64,000 nucleotides of DNA from Alphaproteobacteria bacterium (lineage in GTDB: Bacteria; Pseudomonadota; Alphaproteobacteria; CALKHQ01), in assembly GCA_041396705.1 (NCBI GenBank), contig JAWKYB010000018.1, positions 1 through 64,000 of the forward strand, given 5' to 3'. The position numbers and the translations under genes are program-made. A model generated the notes under the pieces. It worked only from the letters and a program-made list of their open reading frames with translations, was not told the origin of the DNA and made no database searches. This document shows, piece by piece, positions 1 through 9,280 of this stretch (position 1 is the first letter of the stretch; every line of letters begins with the position of its first letter).

Positions 1-250
1 CGGCCGGCTGACCAGCGAGATGGTGATCAAGACGGTGCAGATGGAGATTCCGGTGCTGGTCTCGCGCTCCGGCTTCACCGCCTGGGGGGTGGAACTGGCC
101 CGGCGCGCCGGGCTGACCCTGATCGGCCGGGCCAAGGGCCGCCGCTTCCTGGCGCTGTCGGGTCTGGACCGGTTGGTCTGGGACGCCGACCCGGCGTCGG
201 CCGACGACGAGCCGGAGCGGGCGCGGCGCAAGGCGTCGGCCGCGCCGTGA
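1..250 (+). CDS. fdhD: FdhD, formate dehydrogenase accessory sulfurtransferase (3' end only)
   Basis: The gene enters from the left edge, open from base 2, so only about the last 82 residues are seen. They read GRLTSEMVIK, then IPVLVSRSG, then AGLTLIGRAKGRRF. This matches the C-terminus of FdhD, where a Ser-Glu-(Leu/Met)-Val helix is followed by a SRS-containing strand and a Gly-Arg-Arg-Phe end. FdhD moves sulfur from the cysteine desulfurase to the molybdenum cofactor of formate dehydrogenase in the cytoplasm. The catalytic cysteines lie upstream of the window and cannot be checked. The tail after GRRF is about 25 residues longer than in many homologues and is rich in Asp, Glu and Arg. Confidence 0.85.
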   Translation, partial: GRLTSEMVIKTVQMEIPVLVSRSGFTAWGVELARRAGLTLIGRAKGRRFLALSGLDRLVWDADPASADDEPERARRKASAAP

Positions 251-360
251 CGGCGGTCACGCTGCCGCGAAAGCGGTCACGGAACGCCTAAACACCGCCC
301 CAATTCCTTGCTAGATAGTCAGCATCGCGCTTCGCAGGTTAACAACGGGGACCATCCGCC

Positions 361-1677
361 ATGCGCAACATCGTCCTTGGATCCGCCCTCGCGCTCGCCG
401 TGGGCACGGTGGCCACATCGGCCTTCGCCGAGATCGACCAGCGCCGGGTGGCGCTGGTGTTCGGCAACCAGAGCTATCGCTATGCCGGCGAGCTCTCGCA
501 GACCCTGCACGACGCCGACGAGATGGCGCGCACGCTGCAGAGCGTCGGCTTCGACGTCATGCTGGTGCAGGACGCCGACAAGCGCGAGATGCAGCAGGCG
601 CTGAACCAGTTCCGCCGCGAGATCCGCGGCGCCGACGTGGCGCTGGTCTACTACTCCGGCCACGGCATGGAGTTCGACGGCGAGAACTACCTGGCGCCGA
701 TCAGCGCGCGCCTGGGCGACCGCCGCACGGTCGACCAGGAGTTCCTGCCGTTGAGCGACGTGATGGAGACCGTCGAGTCCGGCGGCGCCGCCTTCAACAT
801 GGTGTTGCTCGACGCCTGCCGGAACAACCCGTTCCTCGACCAGATGGAGACCACCCGCTCCGCCGTGCCGCCGAGCCCGGGCCTGGCGCCGGTGATGGCG
901 CCGGTCGGCACGCTGGTCGCCTATGCCACCTCGCCGGGCACCTATGCCTGGGAGGGCGGCGAGGACCACGACAACTCGCTGTTCACCGAAGCGCTGATGC
1001 TGCACATGACCGAGCCGGGCGTCGAGCTGGCCCAGACCCTGCGCGAGACCCGCCGCACTGTGATGGAGTGGAGCGACGGCGAGCAGGTGCCGTGGGAACA
1101 CTCCGCCATGATCGGCGAGTTCTTCTTCATGCCCGCGGGCGAGCAGCTGGTCGCCGCCAACGAGGGCACGGTGATCGACGCGGTCGAGGAGGCCGGCGTG
1201 TTCACCCAGTCGAGCCTGTTCGGCGCCCGCGACGGGCAGCAGACCGAGCCGCAGACCCAGGCGCGCCCGTCCGGCGTGATGACCTCGGTCACCCCGGAGG
1301 CGATGCAGGCGCTGCTGGCCGACCTCGGCCTCACCTCGTCGATCGAGGCGAGCGACGACGGCGTCGAACTGGTGGTCGACAACACCGGCTTCATTCCGGG
1401 CGACGGCGTCGGCATCTGGTTCTTCGACTGCGACGGCCAGCAGTGCGGCAGCATCCAGATCTGGTCGCTGTACGAATCGCAGCGGCCGCTGGACCTGCGC
1501 CAGGTCAACCGCTGGAACACCGAGCAGCGCTGGTCGATCGCCTCGGTCGAAGAGGACCGCTATGCCGTGCTGACGCTGGACGTCAACCTGATCGGCGGCG
1601 TCACGGCGGAGAATATCGCCGACCTGGTGCAGCTGTTCGGCTCGCAGTCCGAGGAGTTCCGCGGCTACGTGCTCTGA
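361..1677 (+). CDS. Secreted caspase-like (peptidase C14 / metacaspase-type) protein
   Basis: This 438-residue protein starts with a signal peptide (residues 1-23, cleavage after AFA). A caspase-fold domain follows at about 28-230. The catalytic dyad is visible: His101 in YYSGHG and Cys153 in LLDACRNNP. The fold opens with RVALVFGNQSY, typical of bacterial C14 proteins. The rest (about 290-438) is a C-terminal domain I do not recognise, containing DCDGQQCGS. Metacaspase-like enzymes normally cleave after Arg or Lys. Export suggests a periplasmic or extracellular role, but the substrate is unknown. It stands alone between fdhD and a convergent ankyrin gene and is followed by a hairpin terminator. 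Confidence 0.88.
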   Translation: MRNIVLGSALALAVGTVATSAFAEIDQRRVALVFGNQSYRYAGELSQTLHDADEMARTLQSVGFDVMLVQDADKREMQQALNQFRREIRGADVALVYYSGHGMEFDGENYLAPISARLGDRRTVDQEFLPLSDVMETVESGGAAFNMVLLDACRNNPFLDQMETTRSAVPPSPGLAPVMAPVGTLVAYATSPGTYAWEGGEDHDNSLFTEALMLHMTEPGVELAQTLRETRRTVMEWSDGEQVPWEHSAMIGEFFFMPAGEQLVAANEGTVIDAVEEAGVFTQSSLFGARDGQQTEPQTQARPSGVMTSVTPEAMQALLADLGLTSSIEASDDGVELVVDNTGFIPGDGVGIWFFDCDGQQCGSIQIWSLYESQRPLDLRQVNRWNTEQRWSIASVEEDRYAVLTLDVNLIGGVTAENIADLVQLFGSQSEEFRGYVL

Positions 1678-1702
1678 CCCTCTGCCCCAACCGATTCGAT
1701 GC

Positions 1703-1736
1703 GGAGGCGCGGCCCAGGCCGCGCCTCCTTCGTTTT
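1703..1736 (+). terminator. Rho-independent terminator after the caspase gene
   Basis: A perfect 12-bp GC-rich inverted repeat (1703-1714 with 1717-1728) closes on a very short loop and is followed by TTCGTTTT. It lies 25 bases after the caspase stop codon and just before the convergent ankyrin gene, so it may serve both directions. Confidence 0.75.
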
Positions 1737-1753
1737 CGGGCGGAGGTCGCCGG

Positions 1754-2463
1754 TCAGGGGTGCGGTTCGCCTGCCAGGTTGGCGTCGAGACCGCTCCATC
1801 CCGCACCGTGGTCGCCGGACCATCGTGCCTCCGGATGCAGCGCCATGCCGCCGTGGCACAGCCGGCGTATGACATCCGCCGGCCGCAGGTGCCAGCTCGC
1901 CCAGCTGAGCGGCGTATCGCCGGCGGCATCCCGCGCATCCCTGGCGGCGCCGGCACCGAGCAGCAGGTCGATCGTCGCCGCGCTGCCGAAGGCTGCGGCC
2001 CGGTGCAGCGGCGTCTCGCCCCGGGTGCGGCAGTCGCGCATGAAGCAGCCGGTCGCGACCCGGGGTTGGTGCGACGGTCGGGGTCGGCGCCGGCCCGCAG
2101 CAGCACTTCAACCACGGAGGGGGCAGTCAGGCGGTTGGCGGCACTCAGCGCCGCGTGCAGCGGCGTTTCGCCGGTGTCGGCGAGGCCGGCATTCGCATCG
2201 GCGCCGTGTTCGAGCAGATAGGCGCACAGCTGCCAGTGGCCGTGGAAGGCGGCGCCGTTGAGGTCCAGGTTGTCGCCAAGGACGGCCAAGTCCGCGCCGC
2301 GGCTGCGCAGGAAACGGATCGCGCTGACGTCGCCGTAATAGGCGCACCAGCGCATCAGCGGCACACCGTTACGATCCGTCGCGGCCGCGGGATCGACCGC
2401 CAGTTCGAAGACCAGATCGGTCCGCCCGCTGGCGATCCGCTCGGGCAACGGCGCCGACGTCAT
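1754..2463 (-). pseudogene. Ankyrin-repeat protein, broken by one frameshift as read
   Basis: The N-terminal part reads from ATG at 2463 (MTSAPLPERIASG) and carries ankyrin units such as HGADANAG and GETPLHAAL. Near 2058-2066 the frame changes. The continuation in the next frame (GCFMRDCRTRGETPLHRAA) runs to the stop at 1754, giving about 236 residues in all. Restoring one base in the CCCGGGG run would rejoin the two halves smoothly, so a one-base deletion is what I see. Ankyrin repeats mediate protein-protein contacts and no enzymatic domain is present. The same kind of indel occurs elsewhere in the window, so sequencing error is as likely as real decay. Confidence 0.75.
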
Positions 2464-2530
2464 CTCCGGACCCCTCCCGTCTCGCCAGACGGGGCGCGGC
2501 GGGCGGCACCCGCCAGCGCCGCCCCGGCCA

Positions 2531-3373
2531 TCAGTAGCCGATGCCTTCCTCGTTGCGCAGGCCGCTGCGGTCGAACACCTGCGGATAGGCGTAGTTCAGG
2601 CCCAGGAGCTGGCGGATCATCGGGTCGGCGTTGTCGAGGAAGGCCTGGTCGAGGCCGGCCAGCATGTCTTCCACCGGCTTGACGAACTTCGGCAGGTATT
2701 CGATCAGCACGCCGATCCGGTCGGCATTCGACCGGTTCGGCATGGCGCAGTGCCAGGTCGCGCCGAAGAAGATCACCAGGTCGCCGGGCTCGCCGGTCAT
2801 CCGGGCGCAGCGGTCGAAGAAGGCGTCGTCCTTGGTCGGATAGCGCATGCGGTGCTGTGAGCCGGGCAGGTAGGCGGTGGCGCCGTTGTCCTCGGTGAAC
2901 GGGTCGAGCAGGACGGTGGCCTGCGCGTTCAGCGGGAACGACGAGTTGGTGTGGACCGGGAAGCTGTTCGGCTTGTGGAAGTCCCAATAGGGATAGTCGA
3001 GATGCGGCTCCTGGCCGGGGCTGCCCGGCAGCAGCCGGCTGGCGCAGATCGAGCCCATGATGAACTCGTCGCCGAGGAAGCGGCGCAGCACGTCCATCGC
3101 CACCGGGTGCTGGGCTATTGCGCTGAAGACGGCACCCTTGTTGAGCAGGTTCCACACCCGCCGCTGCAGGCGCAGCAGCCCCTCGTCGCCGGCGGTCTGC
3201 TGGAAATGGGTGACCTTTTCCGGGTCGTCCTCGCTGTAGCGCACCACGATGTCGCGCGCCTCGCGGATCTGCGCCGGGGCGAAGGCCCGTGGGAAGCGCA
3301 CGGCGCCGCCGCCTTCCAGCAGCTCGTTGACGACCTCGGCCACGTCATAGGACGCGACGTCGAAATCCCGCAT
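2531..3373 (-). CDS. Phytanoyl-CoA dioxygenase (PhyH) family protein
   Basis: This 280-residue Fe(II)/2-oxoglutarate oxygenase of the PhyH type has likely iron ligands His124-x-Asp126 (in EPHLDYP) and His208 (in ATWHCAM). Arg219 is a candidate for binding 2-oxoglutarate. I chose the ATG at 3373 because GGGAGG sits seven bases upstream; a longer in-frame start at 3442 lacks this. The substrate is unknown: members hydroxylate fatty acyl-CoAs and many small metabolites. There is no clear operon partner, since the frameshifted ankyrin gene downstream is separated by about 70 bases. Confidence 0.85.
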   Translation of the reverse strand: MRDFDVASYDVAEVVNELLEGGGAVRFPRAFAPAQIREARDIVVRYSEDDPEKVTHFQQTAGDEGLLRLQRRVWNLLNKGAVFSAIAQHPVAMDVLRRFLGDEFIMGSICASRLLPGSPGQEPHLDYPYWDFHKPNSFPVHTNSSFPLNAQATVLLDPFTEDNGATAYLPGSQHRMRYPTKDDAFFDRCARMTGEPGDLVIFFGATWHCAMPNRSNADRIGVLIEYLPKFVKPVEDMLAGLDQAFLDNADPMIRQLLGLNYAYPQVFDRSGLRNEEGIGY

Positions 3374-3488
3374 GGCGCACCTCCCCAATGCCGCCGGTGA
3401 CCGCTGGCGCGCATCGCGCCGGTTCGCGGCCAGCATGCCCAATCCGCGGGCGCAATAGAAGCGGCAAACGGGCGCGCGGCGCCCCGCC

Positions 3489-3962
3489 TCAGCGGAATGC
3501 GGCGCGGTCCGCGCGCATCGGCAGCGGCTGCTCCTCCGCCCGGTAGAGGCGGGCGGCCGAGACGCAGGCGAAGCGCAGGATCAGGCTGCGCCGGCGCGAC
3601 GACGCCAGCCCGGTGCGCGCCGCCTCGCAATAGATGTCGGCGCCGAAACCGTCGGCGACCAGGATGCCGGTCTCGTCGGGCAGCCGGTCGATCGGGAACG
3701 CCTCGCCGACGGCGAAGAAGAAGCGGTCGCAATAGTCGCGGTAGTGCGGCCATTTCCGGTCGGCGAGGAAATCGGCCAGCGAGCTCTTGATCTCCACCGC
3801 GATGGTGTCGCCGCGGTCGTCGAGGCCGTAGACGTCGACCCGGCGGCCGGTCTTCAGCACGAACTCGCTGAGCGGCTGGTAGCCCAGATCGACCATCCAG
3901 CGCATCACGCCCCGGCGCAACCTGTCGGCCTCGGCATCCGGCCGGCCCTCGAACGGCTCCAT
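3489..3962 (-). CDS. mmcB: MmcB family DNA repair protein
   Basis: This 157-residue cytoplasmic protein is shaped like a PD-(D/E)XK nuclease. It has RVDVYG with Asp43, then a strand ending in AVEIKSS with Glu57 and Lys59, a textbook D-ExK arrangement. Alphaproteobacterial MmcB (formerly DUF1052) belongs to the mismatch or mitomycin-type damage response. Length and motif spacing are normal for the family. It is transcribed alone, 71 bases after the end of the secretion operon, and the 5' side is a short gap before the PhyH gene. Confidence 0.85.
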   Translation of the reverse strand: MEPFEGRPDAEADRLRRGVMRWMVDLGYQPLSEFVLKTGRRVDVYGLDDRGDTIAVEIKSSLADFLADRKWPHYRDYCDRFFFAVGEAFPIDRLPDETGILVADGFGADIYCEAARTGLASSRRRSLILRFACVSAARLYRAEEQPLPMRADRAAFR

Positions 3963-4033
3963 CGTGCATGTTTCCGTTTTGTGCTCAAGGCGGCATCAAA
4001 GCGCAGCCGCCGCCTCGCGTCAACCGCGCCGGT

Positions 4034-5422
4034 TCAGCGTTCTGTGAACGAGGTGGCGAGCGAACGGTAGACCGGCCGGACCAGGTAGCTGAGCATGGTC
4101 TGGCTGCCGGTATGGATCGAGGCCTGCACGATCATGCCCGGCACCAGCGCATGGCGCTCGCCGTTGCGCTCGATGCTCGGCTCGTCGAGGGCGACGCGGA
4201 TGCGATAGTATGTGTGGCCCTCGGCGTCGGTGAAGGTGGTCGGCGAGATGAAGGTCACCGCGCCGGCCAGCGTGCCGAACTGGGCGACGTCGAAGCCGTC
4301 GACGGTGATGTCGACCGGCTGGCCGACCGCGACATAGCCGACGTCGGACGGCGACATCTGCGCCTCCACGATCAGCGCGCCGTCGGCCGGCACCAGCGAG
4401 GCCACCGGCGCGCCCGGCTCGATCACCTGGCCCGGCCCGGTGGCGGCCAGCGCGTTGACGGTGCCGCGGACCGGCGAGCGCACCTCGCGGCGGGCGACGC
4501 GGTCCTCCAGCCGGGTCAGCATCTCGTTGACCTCGGCCAGTTCGCCGGCGATCGATCCCATCGCCTCGATCGCCTCGCTGCGATAGCGCAGCTCCAGCTC
4601 CGCCATGCTGCGCCGCGCCTCCTCGGCGGCTTCGACCGCGCGGGTGGCGCCGCCCTGGGCCTGCTGCATCTCGCCGTCGAGGCGGGCATATTCGCGCTGC
4701 ACGTCGAGCACGGTCAGCCGCGAGGCAAGCCCGCGCTCCAGCAGGGTCTGGCGCATGGCCAGCTGCTCGCCGACCACGCCGCGCTGCTGGCCCAGGCTGT
4801 GGGCCTCGGCGGCGAAACCCTCGGCCTCGGCCTCGCGTTGGCGCAGCCGCGATTCCAGCACGGCGCGCTCGCTTTCCATGGCGGCGCGGTTGGCCTCCAG
4901 CACGTCGATCTGGTTCATCACCAGGTCGGGATAGCTGTGGATGTAGTCGCCGAAATCCGGCTCGCGGCCGAATGCCTCGGCGCGCAGCCGCTCCGCGGTG
5001 ATGTTGAGCGCGGCCTGGCGGGCCTGGATCTGGTGCAGGTCGGCGTCGTCGGCGGTCGGATCGAGCACCATGATGACGTCGCCGGCCTCGACCTGCTGGC
5101 CGTCGCGGACCGGCACCTCGGCGACGATGCCGCCCTCGAGGTGCTGCAGCTCGACCACCCGGCCGTCGGGAATGACGCTGCCCGGCGCGATGGTGGCGCT
5201 GGTCACGTCGGTGGTGGCGGCCCACGCGATGGCGCCGACGATCAGCAGCAGCACGGCGAACAGGGTGTAGGCGCCCGCCATCGGCGGGCCGCCTTCCTCC
5301 AGCACGGCCGAGCTGGAAACCAGGTGCAGCTGATCGAGCCCGGCCTGTGCCGGCCGGGATTCGCCTCTGCGCGCCGGGACGGCGCCGGCCTTGCGGCCTC
5401 TCGTGGTGGCGAGGATGCTCAT
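4034..5422 (-). CDS. Type I secretion membrane fusion protein (HlyD/LapC family)
   Basis: The 462-residue protein has a cytoplasmic N-terminus, one membrane helix (about 50-70), a biotinyl-lipoyl-like half (VVELQHLEGGIVAEV), a long periplasmic coiled-coil hairpin rich in Glu, Ala and Arg (about 150-310), and a C-terminal beta-barrel ending in PVYRSLATSF. This is the HlyD layout. It links the inner-membrane ABC exporter to a TolC-type outer-membrane channel, which is not in the window. Its ATG overlaps the stop codon of the ABC gene upstream (ATGA), so the genes are translationally coupled. Its cargo is almost certainly the divergent RTX adhesin. Confidence 0.92.
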   Translation of the reverse strand: MSILATTRGRKAGAVPARRGESRPAQAGLDQLHLVSSSAVLEEGGPPMAGAYTLFAVLLLIVGAIAWAATTDVTSATIAPGSVIPDGRVVELQHLEGGIVAEVPVRDGQQVEAGDVIMVLDPTADDADLHQIQARQAALNITAERLRAEAFGREPDFGDYIHSYPDLVMNQIDVLEANRAAMESERAVLESRLRQREAEAEGFAAEAHSLGQQRGVVGEQLAMRQTLLERGLASRLTVLDVQREYARLDGEMQQAQGGATRAVEAAEEARRSMAELELRYRSEAIEAMGSIAGELAEVNEMLTRLEDRVARREVRSPVRGTVNALAATGPGQVIEPGAPVASLVPADGALIVEAQMSPSDVGYVAVGQPVDITVDGFDVAQFGTLAGAVTFISPTTFTDAEGHTYYRIRVALDEPSIERNGERHALVPGMIVQASIHTGSQTMLSYLVRPVYRSLATSFTER

Positions 5423-7584
5423 GCGGCTTTCCGTCCCAGGACCTTGGGCATGACCAGGTCGGGCGGCCCGTCGAGGGCGAGGAAACCGCGTTCGAGCACG
5501 ATCAGGCGGTCGGCCATGCGCATGTGGCTGGGCCGGTGGGTCACGTAGATCACGGTGCAGGTGCCGCGCACGCGCTGCAGCGCGTCCATCAGCGCGGCGT
5601 CGCCGGCGTTGTCCAGGCTGGAGGCGGCCTCGTCCATCAGGATGATCGAGGGATTGCGCACATAGGCGCGGGCCAGCGCCAGCCGCTGGTGGAATCCGGC
5701 CGACAGGTGGCTGGAATCGTTGCCGATTCGGGTCTCGAAGCCGTGCGGCAGGGCGCGGACGTCGTCGAGGATGGCGGCCTTGGCGCAGGCCTCCTCCAGT
5801 TCCGCGTCGGTGGCGGCCGGGTTGGTCAGGCGCAGATTCTGGGCCAGCGTGCCGTAAAAGGCCACCGGCCGTTGCGGCACGTAGCCGATCATCTGGCGCA
5901 GCTGGATCGGGTCGAGCTGGCGGGTGTCGACCCCGTCGATCTCGACCACGCCGCTGGTCGGCGCATACAGGCCGAGGATCAGCTTCAGCACCGTCGACTT
6001 GCCGGAGCCCATGGCGCCGGCGATCGCCACCAGTTGGCCCGGCTCGATCTTGAAGCCGATGCCGGACAGCGCCGGGTCCTGGTCCGGGCGATAGCGGTGG
6101 ATCAGCCGATGGCAGGCGACGCGGCCCTGGAACACCAGCCGGTCGCGCGAGACGACGCTGCGCCGCTGTTCGGAGTGGAACCGCATCAACTGGTCGAGCT
6201 GGCCGGCCGCGTTGCGGAACTGCTGGATGCGGTGCAGCATCAGGAAGCCCATCTGCACCGGCGACAGGATGCGCCAGATCAGCGTCATCGTCGCGATCAG
6301 AGCGCCGACCGACATGTCGCCGGCCATCACCGCGGTAACACCAAAGCCCAGCGTGGCGACGCCGGCGCCGAACATGGCCGTCTGCGACACCGTCTGCAGG
6401 ATCTGCGAGATCCGCGCCGAATCGCGGTTCGACAGCGCGGCGTGCGCCGAGATCTCGCGGAACCGGTCGAGCCAGCGCTGCTCGGCGCCAAGTTCCTTGA
6501 TCGCCCGCATCGCGCTCATCATCTCCGTGATGAACACCGTGCGCTCGGCGCGCGCGGCGCTGCTGGTCGCCGCCCGGCGCTTCACCGCGGGGAACAGCAG
6601 CACCCCGACCAGCGACAGGATCGCCAGCAGGACCAGCGGGATGATCGCCAACGGGCCGGCGATGGCGGCGATCGCCAGCACGAAGACCAGCGTGAACGGC
6701 AGGTCGAGGAACAGCGTCAGCAGGTTCGAGGTGAAGAACTCGCGCAGCGACTGGAATTCCTTCAGCCGGCTGAGCTGGGCGCCGACCGGCGCCTGCTCGC
6801 TCATGCCGACCGGCAGCATCAGCACCTTCTCGAATGCGGCGGCGCCGATCAGGTAGGAGGCGCGGGCGGCGATGTGGGCCTGCAGCCTGGCGCGCAGCGC
6901 GCGCATCGCGATCTCCAGCCCGATCGCAAGGCCGATGCCGGCAACGATGTGCACCAGCAGCTCCGGCGCGTGCGAGCCGATGACCTTGTCGTAGATCATC
7001 ATGATCACCAGCGGCGTCAGCAGGGCGACCAGGTTGATGCAGAAGGTGAGGCCGAGCGCCTGCAACAGGTGCGGCTTGAACCGGCGCATGGTGTCGCGGA
7101 ACCAGCTTTCCGGCGCCTGCCTCGCCGCACCGGGCATCGCCTCGATCGGCTTGACCACATAGGCGGTGCCGCGGCCGGGCTCGCGGGCGAGGTCGGTCCA
7201 GGCATCGCTGTCGGGATCGTAGACATAGGGCCGTTTGCCGGCGTTGCCGACGACGATGGGCTTGCCGCGCTCCGGCACGAACAGCAGCGGCAGCAGCCGC
7301 GGGTCGATCGACGAAAGCCGCGTGCGCACCGGCGTCGACATGTAGCCCAGCCGGGTCAGCACGTTGCGCAGGTCGGCCAGGTTCAGGTCGGTGGCGAAGT
7401 GGGGCAGGGCCTCGACCAGCATCCGTCCGTCGCCCCGCCAGCCGATGGCGGCCAGCAGCGGGACCAGGCACTGGGCGAAGGGCGACAGCACGCCGCCGCC
7501 CTCGGGGTTGCCGCGGCGCAGGGTGTCGACCAATGTCTCGACCTGCTCGGCCGCGGCGCTGGCGGTGGCGAGGCGCAGGCTCAT
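5419..7584 (-). CDS. Type I secretion ABC transporter, second subunit, with C39-like domain
   Basis: The 721-residue fused permease/ATPase has three parts. Residues about 20-150 form a C39-peptidase-like domain without a catalytic Cys, which in T1SS recruits the unfolded substrate. A six-helix membrane domain spans about 170-450. The ATPase spans about 480-715, with Walker A GAMGSGKST near 525, Walker B IILMDEA near 645 and a signature loop LSAGFHQR in place of LSGGQ. The start overlaps the stop of the upstream ABC gene and the stop overlaps the HlyD start. Two ABC subunits in a row suggest a heterodimeric exporter. Confidence 0.92.
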   Translation of the reverse strand: MSLRLATASAAAEQVETLVDTLRRGNPEGGGVLSPFAQCLVPLLAAIGWRGDGRMLVEALPHFATDLNLADLRNVLTRLGYMSTPVRTRLSSIDPRLLPLLFVPERGKPIVVGNAGKRPYVYDPDSDAWTDLAREPGRGTAYVVKPIEAMPGAARQAPESWFRDTMRRFKPHLLQALGLTFCINLVALLTPLVIMMIYDKVIGSHAPELLVHIVAGIGLAIGLEIAMRALRARLQAHIAARASYLIGAAAFEKVLMLPVGMSEQAPVGAQLSRLKEFQSLREFFTSNLLTLFLDLPFTLVFVLAIAAIAGPLAIIPLVLLAILSLVGVLLFPAVKRRAATSSAARAERTVFITEMMSAMRAIKELGAEQRWLDRFREISAHAALSNRDSARISQILQTVSQTAMFGAGVATLGFGVTAVMAGDMSVGALIATMTLIWRILSPVQMGFLMLHRIQQFRNAAGQLDQLMRFHSEQRRSVVSRDRLVFQGRVACHRLIHRYRPDQDPALSGIGFKIEPGQLVAIAGAMGSGKSTVLKLILGLYAPTSGVVEIDGVDTRQLDPIQLRQMIGYVPQRPVAFYGTLAQNLRLTNPAATDAELEEACAKAAILDDVRALPHGFETRIGNDSSHLSAGFHQRLALARAYVRNPSIILMDEAASSLDNAGDAALMDALQRVRGTCTVIYVTHRPSHMRMADRLIVLERGFLALDGPPDLVMPKVLGRKAA

Positions 7585-9280
7585 CGGCCGTCCTCCACCG
7601 GGCGCACCGGCGACAGCCGGCCGTCGGCGAGGTCGTAGCGCAGATCGGCCATGCGCAGCAGCGACGGCCGATGGCTGACCAGCACGATGGTCTTCTTGCC
7701 GCGCAGCCCTTCGACCAGGCCGGCAAGATGCCGATCGCCCTCCTGGTCGAAATTGCTGTTGGCCTCGTCGAACAGGATGATCGGCGCATCGGCGACCAGC
7801 GCGCGGATGATCGCGATCTTCTGACGCACGCCCGCCGGCAGCGCATAGCTCATGTCGTCGCCGATCCAGGTCTCCAGACCCTGGGGCAGACGCGCGATCA
7901 CGTCGTTGAGGCCCAGCCTGTTGGCCAGCTCCAGCGCGCGGTCTTCGACCTCGTGGCCGGCGAAGCGCAGGAGGTTGTCGCGCAGCGTGCCGCGGAACAG
8001 CGTCGGCTGCTGCGGCAGGAACGCGATCTGGGCGCGCACGTTGGCGGCGCCGATCCGGTGCAGCGGGCGGCCGTCGAACAGGATCTCGCCGCCCCGCGGC
8101 GTGCCCATGCCCATGATCAGCTGCAGCAGCGTGGTCTTGCCCGCGCCGCTGGTGCCCTGGATGGCAATGAATTCGCCCGGGCGCACGTGCAGGTCGAGCC
8201 CGTCGATCAGCGCCGGTGCGTCGCCAAATCCGAATGTCAGCCCGCGGATCGCGATCTCGCCGCCGAGCGGCGGTTCGTCGGCCGAGGCCGCCGCGCCGGC
8301 GAACGGCCCGTCGTCCTCCTGCGGCAGCGCCAGGCCTTCCTCGACCCGGCCGCGGGCCAGCATGATGCTCTGCATCTGCGTCCACAGCGCCACGGTGCGG
8401 GTGAGCGGCTGCACCGAGCGCCCGGCCAGCAGCGTGCAGGCGCCGAGCGCGCCGGTGGTCAGCGTGCCGTCGATGACGTCGAGGGCGCCGACGCAGGCCA
8501 GACTCGCATGCGTTGGGCCGATGGCGCCGATGCCCGGGTCATCGCGCCGAGATAGGCGATGTCGCTGGAATGGGTTGCCGAGCGGGCGAGCAGCCGCTCG
8601 TGGCGGCGGATCATCAGCGTCTCCAGCGCCAGTGCCTTCACGGTCTCGATCCCGGTCAGGGTCTCGACCACGAAGCTGTAGCGGCGGTCGTCGACGCCGG
8701 CGCGCGTCCAGGGCGCGGTTCAGCCGCCGGCCGACGACGGCAATGCCAGCGCGCACAGCGTCGCGACCGACCGGCACAGGATCAGGTGTCCGCCGATCAG
8801 GCGATCAGGGCGAGGAACAGCAGCATGAACGGCAGGTCGACCACGTTCTGCGCGGCCTGGCCGCCGTAAATTCGCGCACCGTATCGATGGCGGCGAAACG
8901 CTCCGCCGCTGGCCGACCGGCCGCTCGAACACCTCGATCGGGCGCCCAGCATGCGCCTGGCCAGCGCGCAGCTGGTGCGGTGCTCGAACCGGCGTCGCCC
9001 AGGCCTGCAGCGCGAGCGCACGATGCACCAGCGCGTCGAGCAGCAGCGCGACGATCAGGCCGACGATCAGGGCCCGTGGGTGGCGGTGGCCTGTTCGGGA
9101 TGATCCGGTCATAGGCCTGCAGCAGCCCATCGGCAGCGCCAGGCCAGCAGGTGGCGAGGGTGGCCGCCCACGCCCGGCCGCACCGCCTGCAGCGCGGTCA
9201 GCGCGCAAGCCGCAGGCCGCCGCTTTGCCGTCGGTCGGCCAGGGCTGCCCGGGTGGCTGGAGTGCAGGCGATCGCGCCAA
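7581..9280 (-). pseudogene. Type I secretion ABC transporter, first subunit (C-terminal half sound, N-terminal half deletion-ridden)
   Basis: The stretch 7581-8510 reads cleanly and encodes the end of the membrane domain and the ATPase: Walker A GTSGAGKTT, Walker B IILFDEANSNFD and a degenerate signature LPAGVRQK. Above about 8510 the frame breaks many times. The same N-terminus is found intact at 13665-14377. Joining the clean N-terminus from there (ending ETLMIRR) to the continuation here (HERLLARSATHSS) gives a normal exporter of about 600 residues with no C39-like domain. The equivalent start codon would be TTG at 9280. As read the gene is broken; I think the reading, not the organism, is at fault. 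Confidence 0.7.

Noticed and set aside
4034..7846. A 1270-codon open frame on the minus strand
   Set aside because: Only its last 462 codons are the HlyD protein; the rest is an out-of-frame shadow of the second ABC transporter in GC-rich DNA.
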